Of a DNA stretch of 64,000 nt, positions 25,869 to 35,333 are shown one piece after another. The position numbers and the translations under genes were made by a program. Origin of the DNA: Flavivirga algicola (lineage in GTDB: Bacteria > Bacteroidota > Bacteroidia > Flavobacteriales > Flavobacteriaceae). The notes beneath the pieces were generated by a model, which saw nothing but the letters and a program-made list of their open reading frames with translations, had not been told where the DNA came from and ran no database searches. The stretch is taken from assembly GCF_012910715.1 (NCBI RefSeq), contig NZ_JABBHF010000002.1, positions 191,001 through 255,000 on the forward strand, read 5' to 3'. Positions within the stretch are counted from its first letter, which is position 1, and each line of letters begins with the position of its first letter.

Positions 25869-26936
25869 ATGCTGAAAAAGAAAAAGACCTTAATAGCATT
25901 ATCGCTAATTCCGCAGTACTTATTAATTACATGGCTATCTAATCATCCTGATTTTGTTGAGCGGTTTTATAGCAATGGTATTTATCCATTTATTTCGAAA
26001 ATATTTAGATATACTCTGGGTTGGCTCCCATTTTCTTTTGGCGATTTTGTTTATACTTTTTCAATGGTTTATATCGTTCGATGGTTTTACAAAAACAGAA
26101 AACGATTGAGAAAAAACACAAAACAATGGGTTGTCGATGTTTTTTCTGCTGTAGCTATCATGTACTTTGCCTTTCATTTGTTTTGGGGATTTAATTATTA
26201 TCGGTTGCCATTACACAAAAGCTTAAATATTGCCAATGATTACAACACAGAACAATTAATTGCTGTAACCGAAAAACTCATAAAAAAATCGAATGCGCTT
26301 CATTTGAAGATCACTGATAACGATACAATCGGAGTTGATTTGCCGTATAGTAAAGGCGAAGTGCTAAACATGACACCTATAGGCTATGAAAATTTAAAGC
26401 AGATATTCCCTCATTTAGAATATCACCCTAAAAGCATAAAAAAGTCGTTGTACAGCTATCCGCTAACCTATATGGGATTTAGTGGTTATTTGAATCCGTT
26501 TACTAACGAAGCCCATGTTAATGGATTAATCCCTGTTTACAAAGTTCCTACAACGGCTTCTCATGAAATCGCACATCAATTGGGGTATGCGGCCGAAAAT
26601 GAAGCTAACTTTATTGGGTGTATGGCAGCTATAAATCATGATGACATCTATTTTAGATACACTGGTTATACTTTTGGACTGCGCTTTTGCTTGAATGAAA
26701 TTTACAGACGTGACGCATGTTTATTTGAGGATATGGTTGCAGACGTTCATGTAGGTATTTTAAAAAACTACAAAGAAGTACGTGAATTTTGGGAAGCACA
26801 CGAAAATCCTACAGAACCTTTATTTAAATTATTTTACGGCAACTTTTTAAAGGCTAATAACCAAAATAAAGGTATGAAAAGCTATAGTTATGTAGTCGCT
26901 TTATTAGTTAATTATTTTGAAACTAAAAGCTTATAG
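25869..26936 (+). CDS. DUF3810 membrane-anchored putative metalloprotease
   Basis: A 355-residue protein of the DUF3810 family. Three hydrophobic segments occupy about residues 8-25, 50-70 and 87-108. The remaining domain has the zinc-protease motif HEIAH near residue 231 (TTASHEIAHQLGYAAENEAN), with a following Glu that could be the third ligand. This suggests a metallopeptidase; activity is not proven for the family. It is divergent from the exosortase operon, sharing a 246-base region between them. Function in envelope protein turnover is inference. Confidence 0.85.
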   Translation: MLKKKKTLIALSLIPQYLLITWLSNHPDFVERFYSNGIYPFISKIFRYTLGWLPFSFGDFVYTFSMVYIVRWFYKNRKRLRKNTKQWVVDVFSAVAIMYFAFHLFWGFNYYRLPLHKSLNIANDYNTEQLIAVTEKLIKKSNALHLKITDNDTIGVDLPYSKGEVLNMTPIGYENLKQIFPHLEYHPKSIKKSLYSYPLTYMGFSGYLNPFTNEAHVNGLIPVYKVPTTASHEIAHQLGYAAENEANFIGCMAAINHDDIYFRYTGYTFGLRFCLNEIYRRDACLFEDMVADVHVGILKNYKEVREFWEAHENPTEPLFKLFYGNFLKANNQNKGMKSYSYVVALLVNYFETKSL

Positions 26937-26937
26937 T

Positions 26938-27732
26938 TTATTCCACAAGTGTTGCCCCTTCAGGAACTTTGAAAAGGTCTGCATTAGGTTTTTCGGCTGA
27001 AAGTTTAATGTTGGTAAACTTCATATCACTCTTCTTAGCAGTAGGCACATTATTTTCATAATGATACCAGGTTAAGGTTTTTGGCAGTAACAGACCATCA
27101 ATAGTTTGCCAATCACTATAATTTATATACCTAAAGTCCTTACTTTTTTCTTTTGAAAAATAAGTAACGGTATAGCTTAACCATACCATTTGGTTGGTTT
27201 CGGAATCATAATACAAAACATATTCATCTTCTGAAGATTCCCCTACTCCACTTTCATAAGAAATCTTAATTCCTGGATATGATTTTCCCTCAAACACTAA
27301 AGGTTCTGTATCTTCATAAATAATTCCGTCATCAGCCAATATAAAGGGCATGGCACAAAAGTAAAACATTAAATTATAGTAAAACCTGGCATTGCCTTTA
27401 TAAGCTAATGAATCTTCTTGCCTTAACCAAACATGAGTCCCATCAAAACCAATCTTAAATGTTTCCGTCTCAATTAATGATTCTCTACTTTTTAAAGCCG
27501 TAGTTGTTTTTTCATTGCCTTCTGGATGTTCTATTTCAAATACTAAGGATTGCATCTTTTTCCATACATCCAACCCGCCATGGGCTTTAAACACTTTAGA
27601 AATATTTTCTGGATAAATACTAGTGGTCACATCTAGGTTCTCTTCAGAATAGTCTATTTTTTCTTTAGTACCTGTGTTTTTTTTACAGGACACAAATAAA
27701 ATTATAGTCGTTAAAAAAAGTATATTTTTCAT
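26938..27732 (-). CDS. DUF6503-type lipoprotein
   Basis: A 264-residue lipoprotein (signal MKNILFLTTIILFVSCKK with Cys16 as lipid site). The mature part begins with a helix (ISKVFKAHGGLDVWKKMQSL) and continues as beta strands with the FDGTHVWLRQED pattern. This matches the DUF6503 family, thought to share the LolA/LolB-like half-barrel fold. It is convergent with the DUF3810 gene, with a single base between their stops. Role in lipid or lipoprotein handling is a fold-based guess. Confidence 0.75.
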   Translation of the reverse strand: MKNILFLTTIILFVSCKKNTGTKEKIDYSEENLDVTTSIYPENISKVFKAHGGLDVWKKMQSLVFEIEHPEGNEKTTTALKSRESLIETETFKIGFDGTHVWLRQEDSLAYKGNARFYYNLMFYFCAMPFILADDGIIYEDTEPLVFEGKSYPGIKISYESGVGESSEDEYVLYYDSETNQMVWLSYTVTYFSKEKSKDFRYINYSDWQTIDGLLLPKTLTWYHYENNVPTAKKSDMKFTNIKLSAEKPNADLFKVPEGATLVE

Positions 27733-27922
27733 TTTTATATGAATTAACTGATTCTTATAATGCTACATTAAATGGTAATTAAAATGAGTTAGTAAATCAA
27801 ACTCTTCATAACCATCAACGTCTTCACCACAAATATGGTATTCTATTTACAAAAAACTGGAGGTTCTCTCTTAACTTGATAATAAACAGAAAATGATAAA
27901 AAATGAAAAGGAAGAATAGTAA

Positions 27923-27950
27923 TTGTTGTACCATATTTATAGTAAATTTG
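27923..27950 (+). promoter_or_regulatory. Promoter of the SpoU-type methyltransferase gene
   Basis: A -33 TTG at 27923-27925 and a -7 TAAATTTG at 27943-27950 are 17 bases apart, fitting the Bacteroidota promoter consensus. Transcription would start near 27957, 16 bases before the TTG start codon at 27973, supporting that start. Confidence 0.6.
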
Positions 27951-27972
27951 CCTAAACAAAACTAGCTAATAA

Positions 27973-28773
27973 TTGTCTACAAAATTAATAACCAGTACAC
28001 AAAACCCAATTATTCGACAACTTACTCAGTTAAAGGATAAGTCGCGCGAACGGAGAAAAACAGGATTGTTTTTAATTGAAGGCATACGCGAAATTTCGTT
28101 AGCCTTAAAAGGAAATTATGAGCTAGAAACTATCCTATTTTATCCAGAATTATTTTCTGAAGAAGCGTTAAACAACTTGGATGCCAAATGCGTAAACATC
28201 ATAGAAATCTCTAAAGAAGTATATCAAAAAATAGCTTATCGTGAGACAACCGAAGGCATTTTAGCAGTAGCCAAAAGTAAAAATCATGATATCACAAATT
28301 TAAGACTCAACACTAAAACACCATTAGTTTTAGTGGCTGAAGCTCCTGAAAAACCTGGAAACATAGGTGCTATTTTAAGAACTGCTGATGCTGCTAATGT
28401 CGACGCTGTCATCATAGCCAACCCTAAAACAGATCTGTACAATCCTAATATTATTCGGTCTAGTGTAGGCTGTGTATTTACTAATAAAATTGCAACTGGT
28501 AATACCTCCGAAATTATCGGTTTTTTAAAAGAAAACCACATCAATGTTTACTGTGCTGCTTTGCAGGCTTCTATAGAATATCACACACAAGATTTCAACG
28601 ATTCTACGGCTATTGTTGTTGGTACGGAGGCCATCGGACTAAGTAATGAATGGCTTGAAAATTCGACTCAAAATATTATTATCCCCATGCAAGGAGAAAT
28701 AGATTCTATGAATGTGTCTGTTGCCGCTGGAATTCTTATTTTTGAAGCCAAAAGGCAACGAGGCTTTTTATAA
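27973..28773 (+). CDS. SPOUT-family RNA 2'-O-methyltransferase (TrmH/SpoU type)
   Basis: A 266-residue methyltransferase that uses S-adenosylmethionine on rRNA or tRNA riboses. An N-terminal substrate-binding domain (SRERRKTGLFLIEGIREISL) precedes the trefoil-knot domain with motif 1 EKPGNIGAILRTADAANVDA, motif 2 VVGTEAIGLSNEWLE and motif 3 IPMQGEIDSMNVSVAAGILI. All three are intact. The start is TTG at 27973, supported by the promoter spacing. The target nucleotide cannot be told from sequence. A second SPOUT gene (trmH) lies at 36.3 kb. Confidence 0.9.
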   Translation: MSTKLITSTQNPIIRQLTQLKDKSRERRKTGLFLIEGIREISLALKGNYELETILFYPELFSEEALNNLDAKCVNIIEISKEVYQKIAYRETTEGILAVAKSKNHDITNLRLNTKTPLVLVAEAPEKPGNIGAILRTADAANVDAVIIANPKTDLYNPNIIRSSVGCVFTNKIATGNTSEIIGFLKENHINVYCAALQASIEYHTQDFNDSTAIVVGTEAIGLSNEWLENSTQNIIIPMQGEIDSMNVSVAAGILIFEAKRQRGFL

Positions 28774-28774
28774 A

Positions 28775-28858
28775 ATGTCATTACGAGGAGAGAAACGACG
28801 CGGTAATCTTTGAAATTAAAACAGATTGCCATAACTTTTGTATAGTCTCGCAATGACC
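28775..28858. repeat. Interspersed inverted-repeat element (GTCATTACGAG type)
   Basis: TGTCATTACGAGG at the left and TCTCGCAATGACCA at the right are imperfect inverted copies. An inner pair, GCGGTAATCT and AGATTGCC, lies inside. It closely resembles the repeat of the form CGTCATTGCGAGG...GCAATCTG that I know from other Bacteroidota genomes. It sits between two + strand genes. Confidence 0.65.
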
Positions 28859-28871
28859 AACTTAATTATTT

Positions 28872-30104
28872 ATGACATCAACAACTTTGTTTTACATCAT
28901 TATCGCCATAATAATTATCAACTTTTTAGTCGATAAAATTCTAGATGCTTTAAATGCAAAGCATTATAATGACGAACTTCCCGAAGATTTACAGGATGTT
29001 TATGATGATGCTGAATACAAAAAATCACAAAACTATAAAGCAACTAAATATAAATTTGGAATTTTAACGTCAACATTTTCTATAGTTTTAACCCTAGGCT
29101 TTTTATTTTTTGATGGATTTGAATTTGCAGATAACATAGCTAGAGGCTACAGTGATAACCCTATTATCATTGCTTTAATTTTCTTTGGTATCATTATGGT
29201 TGGCAGTGACATTATTACTACTCCCTTCTCCTATTACAGCACTTTTGTTATTGAAGAAAAATTTGGTTTCAACAAAACAACGATAAAAACATTTATTCTT
29301 GATAAAGTAAAAGGCTGGTTAATGATGATCATTCTTGGTGGTGGTATTTTAGCACTTATTATTTGGTTTTATCAAGTTACAGGAAGTCATTTTTGGTTAT
29401 ATGCCTGGGGAGTCGTAGCTGTATTCACTTTGTTTATGAATATGTTTTACTCTAAACTCATTGTGCCTTTATTCAATAAACAGACCCCTTTAGAAGCAGG
29501 AAGCTTACGAGATAAAATTTCTGAATATGCCCAAACGGTTGGTTTTAAACTCGATAAAATATTTGTGATTGACGGTTCAAAACGTAGCACCAAAGCAAAT
29601 GCCTATTTTTCTGGATTTGGTAGTGAAAAACGCGTAACACTTTACGATACGCTAATTAACGACCTAGATGATGAAGAAATTGTAGCAGTACTGGCACATG
29701 AAGTAGGTCATTATAAAAAGAAACATATTATTTTTAATTTATTTGCATCTGTTCTATTAACAGGGCTAACGTTTTTTATTCTGTCACTTTTTATTTCAAA
29801 CCCGTTACTATCAAATGCTATCGGAGTTGAAATACCGAGTTTCCATATCGGGCTTATTGCTTTCGGACTCCTATATTCCCCTATCTCCGAAATTACAGGT
29901 TTGATAATGAATGTCTTCTCCAGAAAGTTTGAATACCAAGCCGATGATTATGCAAAAAACACGTATAAAGCAGAACCATTAATTACATCACTAAAAAAAC
30001 TCTCTAAAAACAGTTTGAGTAACTTAACACCGCATCCCGCTTATGTCTTTATGCATTACTCGCATCCTACTCTTTTAGAGCGGATTATAAATTTAAAAAA
30101 ATAA
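28872..30104 (+). CDS. M48 family membrane metalloprotease (Ste24/CAAX endopeptidase type)
   Basis: A 410-residue inner membrane zinc protease. The pattern of several membrane segments in the first 190 residues, then a domain with HEVGH near 275 (VAVLAHEVGHYKKKH), two more membrane segments, and the third ligand in RKFEYQADDYA, is that of the Ste24 branch. The end HPAYVFMHYSHPTLLERI is also typical. Bacteria lack CAAX prenylation, so the likely role is quality control of membrane proteins, as for HtpX. Intact and of normal length. Confidence 0.93.
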   Translation: MTSTTLFYIIIAIIIINFLVDKILDALNAKHYNDELPEDLQDVYDDAEYKKSQNYKATKYKFGILTSTFSIVLTLGFLFFDGFEFADNIARGYSDNPIIIALIFFGIIMVGSDIITTPFSYYSTFVIEEKFGFNKTTIKTFILDKVKGWLMMIILGGGILALIIWFYQVTGSHFWLYAWGVVAVFTLFMNMFYSKLIVPLFNKQTPLEAGSLRDKISEYAQTVGFKLDKIFVIDGSKRSTKANAYFSGFGSEKRVTLYDTLINDLDDEEIVAVLAHEVGHYKKKHIIFNLFASVLLTGLTFFILSLFISNPLLSNAIGVEIPSFHIGLIAFGLLYSPISEITGLIMNVFSRKFEYQADDYAKNTYKAEPLITSLKKLSKNSLSNLTPHPAYVFMHYSHPTLLERIINLKK

Positions 30105-30159
30105 ACCTAGACGCAACCATTTGCAGTCATGTGCATCTATAAATAAACTTTGACTGTAT

Positions 30160-30519
30160 ATGAAAAATTTTTACTTCTTTTTGTTTTTATTTTTAATTCT
30201 CTTTTCTTGTTCAAATTCAAATACTGATAAAGACACTTTAGACATTAATGGACTTTTCACTTATACAACTCCCAATTGTAACAATGGAGGCAACCCAGAA
30301 ATAAATTGTATTCTATTTATTAAATTTTTAGATGAATCAACGGTTGATGTCTTGATTGACGGTGGAGATATTGTTTATCGAACTGATTATGTAATAAATG
30401 ATGGTGAAATTAATTTTAGCAAAAAACCTGGGTTAAATTACGACATCTCCTTCAAGATAATAAATGAGACAACTCTAAAGCACATTCAAAATGATAATAT
30501 TTGGTTGAAGAGTGAATAA
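30160..30519 (+). CDS. Small lipoprotein, unknown
   Basis: A 119-residue protein with signal MKNFYFFLFLFLILFSCS and Cys17 as the lipid site. The mature part reads as a small beta fold: GLFTYTTPNCNNGGNPEINC (two Cys) then alternating strands to NIWLKSE. I do not recognise the family. It stands alone after the M48 protease gene and before the leader of the DEAD-box gene. Confidence 0.6.
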   Translation: MKNFYFFLFLFLILFSCSNSNTDKDTLDINGLFTYTTPNCNNGGNPEINCILFIKFLDESTVDVLIDGGDIVYRTDYVINDGEINFSKKPGLNYDISFKIINETTLKHIQNDNIWLKSE

Positions 30520-30680
30520 TCCTATGCTATCAATCAAACAACTTCTATTAATTATCTACCCCATAAATAGCAAATGGCTAAAACATACTTGACCATGAAA
30601 TATCCCTCAAATAAAATCATTATCTAAACTCCTAAGTCATAAGATTTTCACCTCTACAGGAATGGCAAATAAAAAAAGCT

Positions 30681-30817
30681 TATATTTGCCGCTTGAAACT
30701 CCAAAATGGGGTTAAATTCCTCAGAGTGAGGGTGTGTTATTAGAAGTTTAAGGTTAAGTATGTCGATTCGCTTCTTTATGTAACACTGCATAACATAATC
30801 GAATACTTATTAAAAGA
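30681..30817 (+). promoter_or_regulatory. Promoter and long structured leader of the DEAD-box helicase gene
   Basis: A -7 TATATTTG at 30681-30688 predicts transcription from about 30695, leaving an untranslated leader of about 120 bases before ATG 30818. The leader holds a CCTCA-GAG-TGAGG hairpin at 30719-30731 and other pairable parts. Long leaders are known for cold-responsive helicase genes, so temperature or autoregulatory control is possible but not shown. Confidence 0.4.
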
Positions 30818-32614
30818 ATGAGCACATTCCAAGAATTAGGTCTTAATAACGACCTATTGCAAGCAATTACAGATTTAGGTTTTATAAAACCAAGTGAAGT
30901 ACAAGAAAAGGCCATCCCTATTTTATTAGACTCTGAAGGTGATCTGGTAGCCTTAGCCCAAACAGGAACTGGTAAAACAGCAGCTTTTGGTTTTCCAATG
31001 CTTGAAAAAATAGATGCTAATAGCCGAACAACGCAAGGTTTAATTTTATCACCTACAAGAGAGCTCTGTTTACAAATTGCCAACGAAATGAAACAATATG
31101 GTAAATATTGCAAGGGTCTTAATGTGGTTGCTATTTATGGTGGTTCCAGTATTACAGAGCAGTCCAGAGAGGTTAAAAGAGGCGCTCAAATTATTGTAGC
31201 AACACCTGGACGTATGAAGGATATGATTAGTAGACGTTTGGTTGACATTACCAAAATACAATATTCTGTTTTAGATGAGGCTGATGAGATGCTGAATATG
31301 GGCTTTAAAGAAGATATCACAGATATTTTATCACATACACCTGAAGATAAAAGCACCTGGCTATTTTCTGCAACTATGCCCCGTGAAGTAGCAGCTATTG
31401 CTAAAAACTTCATGCACAATCCTCAGGAAATTACAGTCGGAAATAAAAACGAAAGTACCACCAACGTATCACACGAATATTATTTGGTAAACGCCAGAGA
31501 TCGCTACCAAGCCTTAAAACGTCTTGCAGATGCAAATCCTGATATATTTTCTGTGGTATTTTGTCGTACCAAACGCGATACTCAAAAAGTGGCAGAAAAT
31601 CTTATTGAAGATGGTTATAATGCAGGTGCTTTGCATGGAGATTTAAGTCAGAATCAACGTGATTTGGTAATGAATGCCTTTAGAAAAAAACAAATTCAAA
31701 TGTTAGTGGCTACCGATGTAGCTGCCAGAGGTATTGATGTTGATGATGTTACACATGTAATAAATTATCAATTACCAGACGAAATTGAAACCTACACCCA
31801 TCGTTCTGGACGAACTGGACGTGCAGGAAAAACCGGGGTTTCTATGGTCATTGTTTCCAAAAGCGAGGTGCGTAAAATAAAAAGCATTGAGCGTATCATT
31901 AAACGTCAGTTTGAGAAAAAAGAGATTCCTGATGGTATGGAAATATGCGAGGTTCAATTAATGTCCCTAGCAAACAAAGTTCACAATACTGAAATTAATC
32001 ATGAAATAGATAAATATTTAGCTAATATTAATGAGTTATTTGAGGACACCAATAAAGAAGAATTAATTAAAAAGTTCTTCTCAGTTGAGTTTACGCGCTT
32101 CTACAACTATTACAAAAAGGCCAAAAATTTAAATGTATCTTATGATGATAGTCGTGATAGTGGACGTCATTCTGGAGGCAGATCCGATTCTACGCGCTAC
32201 TTTATTAATGTTGGAGGCAAAGATGGCTTCGACTGGATGAAACTTAAAGATTTCTTAAAAGAACAGTTACAACTTGGAAGAGACGATGTTTTTAAAGTTG
32301 AAGTAAAAGATAGCTTCTCATTTTTTAATACTGAAAACGAATTAAAAGAAAAAGTATTAGCATTCTTCACCGACTTTAAACACGAAGGTCGTTTTGTTAA
32401 TGTTGAAGTATCTGAAAATCGTGGTGGCGGAAGACGTAACGACAGAAAACGAGGTAGAAGACGCGATGACAGAAAAGGTGGTGGAAGACGTGACGATAGA
32501 AAATATAATTCTGGAAACAGAAGTGAAAGACGTCGTTCTGAAAGTGCTTCAAAGCCTAGACGCTCTAATTCTGAGAGTTCTAATGCCTTTAAACCCCGAC
32601 GTTCCAGAAGGTAG
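30818..32614 (+). CDS. DEAD-box RNA helicase, DeaD/CsdA-like
   Basis: A 598-residue ATP-dependent RNA helicase. Motifs in order: Q motif GFIKPSEVQEKAIP, motif I AQTGTGKT, Ia SPTRELCLQ, II VLDEADEM, III SAT, IV VVFCRTKRDT, V ATDVAARGID and VI HRSGRTGRAG. After the two RecA domains come a dimer/linker region and a DbpA-type RNA-binding domain (YFINVGGKDGFDWMKLKDFL). The tail of about 60 residues is rich in Gly, Arg and Asp (RRDDRKGGG repeats). Role in ribosome assembly or mRNA decay at low temperature is known for the family. Confidence 0.95.
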   Translation: MSTFQELGLNNDLLQAITDLGFIKPSEVQEKAIPILLDSEGDLVALAQTGTGKTAAFGFPMLEKIDANSRTTQGLILSPTRELCLQIANEMKQYGKYCKGLNVVAIYGGSSITEQSREVKRGAQIIVATPGRMKDMISRRLVDITKIQYSVLDEADEMLNMGFKEDITDILSHTPEDKSTWLFSATMPREVAAIAKNFMHNPQEITVGNKNESTTNVSHEYYLVNARDRYQALKRLADANPDIFSVVFCRTKRDTQKVAENLIEDGYNAGALHGDLSQNQRDLVMNAFRKKQIQMLVATDVAARGIDVDDVTHVINYQLPDEIETYTHRSGRTGRAGKTGVSMVIVSKSEVRKIKSIERIIKRQFEKKEIPDGMEICEVQLMSLANKVHNTEINHEIDKYLANINELFEDTNKEELIKKFFSVEFTRFYNYYKKAKNLNVSYDDSRDSGRHSGGRSDSTRYFINVGGKDGFDWMKLKDFLKEQLQLGRDDVFKVEVKDSFSFFNTENELKEKVLAFFTDFKHEGRFVNVEVSENRGGGRRNDRKRGRRRDDRKGGGRRDDRKYNSGNRSERRRSESASKPRRSNSESSNAFKPRRSRR

Positions 32615-32755
32615 TAATTGAATTAACATTATTAATAAGATACACACAAAGCAGGTATCTACTCATATTTTATCGTGTTTAGAAAGATTCGTAGGCTTGC
32701 ACCTACAACTAATTTTATATGGCAACTTCTGTCTCACTTATTATTTTATTATTCT

Positions 32756-34210
32756 TCAGTTATCCCAACTGTCGGTTCTAAATGGTGAAGCTGGATTCCC
32801 TCCAGTATCGTACAAATGTCCTGTAAACCAATTACTCCAACAATAACGAACGGCAACGGGGTTTGATACTTTTTCATGATACACTTCCAAAAGAGGCCTC
32901 CTTTTATGGTGAGGTTTATCATATTCGATCTTCACTTTTGCCTTGGCTTGGTAGAAGACCTTATCTGCACCAGCAATTAAAAAACCTGTTAAGGGTTTAT
33001 TAAATGTAGTCAGTCCTTTAGGTGCATTTTTAAATTCAAGAATGGCGCTTCCTTTAACGATCTCCATACCTTTATATATAGGGCCTCCGCAAAGAATATT
33101 TCGATACCCATAGGTCTTGTTTAAAGCTAAGTAAGACAAACGGTCTCCTACTTCTTTTTTTTGCCCTGGATGAATATTCCATCTATCTCCCACATCATTA
33201 GTCGTTGCCATGCCTGTATTAGGTATTATATCTAACGTTTTAAGTTGTGCATCTCTAATCACATAAGATTTTTTTTCCTTTTGGTATTCAAATGGTGCAA
33301 TCTGTACATAATAAAAAGGGAAATTTCCTTGTCCCCATAAACTGCGCCATCGGCTTATCATAGCAGGAAAAAGAGAATAATATTTTTTGGGACTGCCAAA
33401 AATATTTGATTCGCCTTGATACCACAAAACACCTTTAATTCTCATACCTACTAAAGGATTTACCATAGCATTAAAGAGGACTGTTGGGGTCTGAAATACC
33501 ATTTTATCAGTTCCAATCTCAGATAGATTTGTTTCTTTAAATTCATTCTTCAAGATTTCTCTGTCCATCCAGGCTTCAACCCTTGTACCTCCCTTGCTTG
33601 TATTAACAATACCAACTGGTACCTGTAAACTTTTATACAATTGCAAGGCAAAAAAATATCCAACAGCAGTGAAATTAGCAACCGTATTGAGATGTGCTTC
33701 CTCCCACTTAGCTTCACAATCATTAAGCGGGGTTGCCGAATAGTTTTGTTTCACAAAACACTGACGAATAAAAGAATTCTTGCTACTGGCAATATATTCA
33801 TTACTACCTATTATTGGTTCATTGGCATTACCTTTTACTTGCATTTCCATGTTGGACTGTCCAGAACAAAGCCAAACCTCTCCGAAAAGAATATTTTCCA
33901 ATGTAATAGTAGTTATACCTGCAGAAATTTCAATCGTATGTTGTTTTAAATCGGCTTTTGGTACTGGAATCGCAATTTTCCAATAACCTTTTTCATTAGT
34001 GGCTGTAATCAATTCTCCTGTCAACCAAGAAGATTTCAACAGTATTTTTTGATTTTTTTTCGCCCAGCCCCAAATATAATTTTCTTCGTTCTGTTGTAAC
34101 ACCATGTTATCTCCAAAGATGTTGGCAATACTTAATTGAGAATAAGAAATCTTACTATTAAAAAGTAAGACAAATAAAATATAGAATATTTTTAAATTGG
34201 AAATCTTCAT
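32756..34210 (-). CDS. Sialate O-acetylesterase family protein (SASA)
   Basis: A 484-residue exported esterase (signal ending KISYSQ). Residues about 25-105 form a beta-sandwich (IFGDNMVLQQNEENYIWGWA). The SGNH-type catalytic domain has the Ser block VWLCSGQSNMEMQVKGNA, GVLWYQGESNI and a His near NIHPGQKK. The mature protein would remove acetyl groups from sialic acid or plant/algal glycans in the periplasm. No sialic acid catabolic gene or polysaccharide utilisation locus is next to it, so the physiological substrate is uncertain. Confidence 0.88.
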   Translation of the reverse strand: MKISNLKIFYILFVLLFNSKISYSQLSIANIFGDNMVLQQNEENYIWGWAKKNQKILLKSSWLTGELITATNEKGYWKIAIPVPKADLKQHTIEISAGITTITLENILFGEVWLCSGQSNMEMQVKGNANEPIIGSNEYIASSKNSFIRQCFVKQNYSATPLNDCEAKWEEAHLNTVANFTAVGYFFALQLYKSLQVPVGIVNTSKGGTRVEAWMDREILKNEFKETNLSEIGTDKMVFQTPTVLFNAMVNPLVGMRIKGVLWYQGESNIFGSPKKYYSLFPAMISRWRSLWGQGNFPFYYVQIAPFEYQKEKKSYVIRDAQLKTLDIIPNTGMATTNDVGDRWNIHPGQKKEVGDRLSYLALNKTYGYRNILCGGPIYKGMEIVKGSAILEFKNAPKGLTTFNKPLTGFLIAGADKVFYQAKAKVKIEYDKPHHKRRPLLEVYHEKVSNPVAVRYCWSNWFTGHLYDTGGNPASPFRTDSWDN

Positions 34211-34275
34211 AGGGTGAATAGTTTATTGAGTTTTGCGAATCTGCAAATTAGTATGATTCTTTGAGTAAGATAACA

Positions 34276-34356
34276 ATCTTAAACGAGAACAACATTATTT
34301 TTAAAATTTGCAATTCCAGTTCAAGTAAAAAAAGCTCTTATTCTCGTTTATAAGAT
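34276..34356. repeat. 81-base inverted repeat between divergent genes
   Basis: ATCTTAAACGAGAA (34276-34289) and TTCTCGTTTATAAGAT (34341-34356) are inverted copies with a two-base bulge. A second small palindrome, TTTAGTC-N7-GACTAAA, lies at 34375-34395. Both are in the shared region between the divergent esterase and carboxypeptidase-regulatory-like genes. Confidence 0.5.
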
Positions 34357-34463
34357 GAAATTTTTTTGTTAATTTTTAGTCAAATTACGACTAAACTGAT
34401 GCTTTTGACGTTTTGTTTAGTATTTTAGCTATTGAATTTAATATATGAAATGATTCATTACTC

Positions 34464-35240
34464 ATGAAAAACTACCTGCTCCTTTTTTCTTTTATATTGA
34501 CTTCTGCTATCTGTATAGGGCAAGAAGCTGGTAAGGTGTTCGGTGTTGTTGTGAATTCATCAAATGATTCACCACTCGAAAATGTTAATATTGTTAACCT
34601 TAATCAGGTTATTGGTACGACGACCAATAAAAAAGGGGAATTTGAAATTTCCGCCAAGGCAAACGATACACTGCATTTTTCATATTTAGGTTTTAAATCG
34701 ATAAAAGTTAGGGTTACCAACGACTGGTTAAAGTTTGGAAGCTCTAAAATTGAATTAACAGAACTGGCTTTAGCCCTTGAAGAAGTGGTTGTAAACCAAC
34801 TAAAACTTACAGGCTATTTAGAAGTTGACATAAAACAACTACCTGCCATTAACAATAATTATCGCTATAGTATTTCCGGGTTACCTAGTACAGGCTATGA
34901 AGCTGGCTCAAAAGGTGCCATTACCAAAATTATTGGGTCTATTTTTAATCCTGCCGATTTTTTACATCGTATGTTTGGTAAAAAACCAAACGAGTTACGA
35001 AAGTTAAAAAAGATGAAAGAAGATGATGAAATTAGAAACTTATTGGCATCGCGATTTGATAGGGAAATGCTAACCGTTTTATTACAAGTAGACCGTGTTG
35101 ATCTTGATGAAATTGTAAGTCAATGCAATTACTCTAAAGGCTTTATACAAACTGCTAACGATTTGCAAATCCTCGATGCAATTAGCGAGTGCTATGAAGA
35201 ATATAAATTGTTAAGCCGGGGCCGAAGCAAAAGAATTTAG
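34464..35240 (+). CDS. Carboxypeptidase-regulatory-like domain protein
   Basis: A 258-residue exported protein with signal peptide ending ICIGQ. Residues about 22-108 are a CarboxypepD_reg-like beta-sandwich (KVFGVVVNSSNDSPLENVNI, GEFEISAKANDTLHFSYLGF), the domain that usually precedes TonB receptors. Here no receptor follows. The remaining 150 residues are mostly helical and charged (LRKLKKMKEDDEIRNLLASR). Such stand-alone proteins are common in Flavobacteriia and their role is unknown; a periplasmic partner for a TonB receptor is a possibility. Confidence 0.82.
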   Translation: MKNYLLLFSFILTSAICIGQEAGKVFGVVVNSSNDSPLENVNIVNLNQVIGTTTNKKGEFEISAKANDTLHFSYLGFKSIKVRVTNDWLKFGSSKIELTELALALEEVVVNQLKLTGYLEVDIKQLPAINNNYRYSISGLPSTGYEAGSKGAITKIIGSIFNPADFLHRMFGKKPNELRKLKKMKEDDEIRNLLASRFDREMLTVLLQVDRVDLDEIVSQCNYSKGFIQTANDLQILDAISECYEEYKLLSRGRSKRI

Positions 35241-35333
35241 AATAAAAGAAGACTTTCTTTATTGATAAAAACAGTTTTAGATTCTTCAGTAGTCCCTCAC
35301 AGAATGCTGATAAACAAACTTTTAATGACAATT

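Noticed and set aside
30754-31113. Minus-strand open frame of 119 codons
   Set aside because: It overlaps the leader and start of the DEAD-box helicase, whose motifs are unmistakable.
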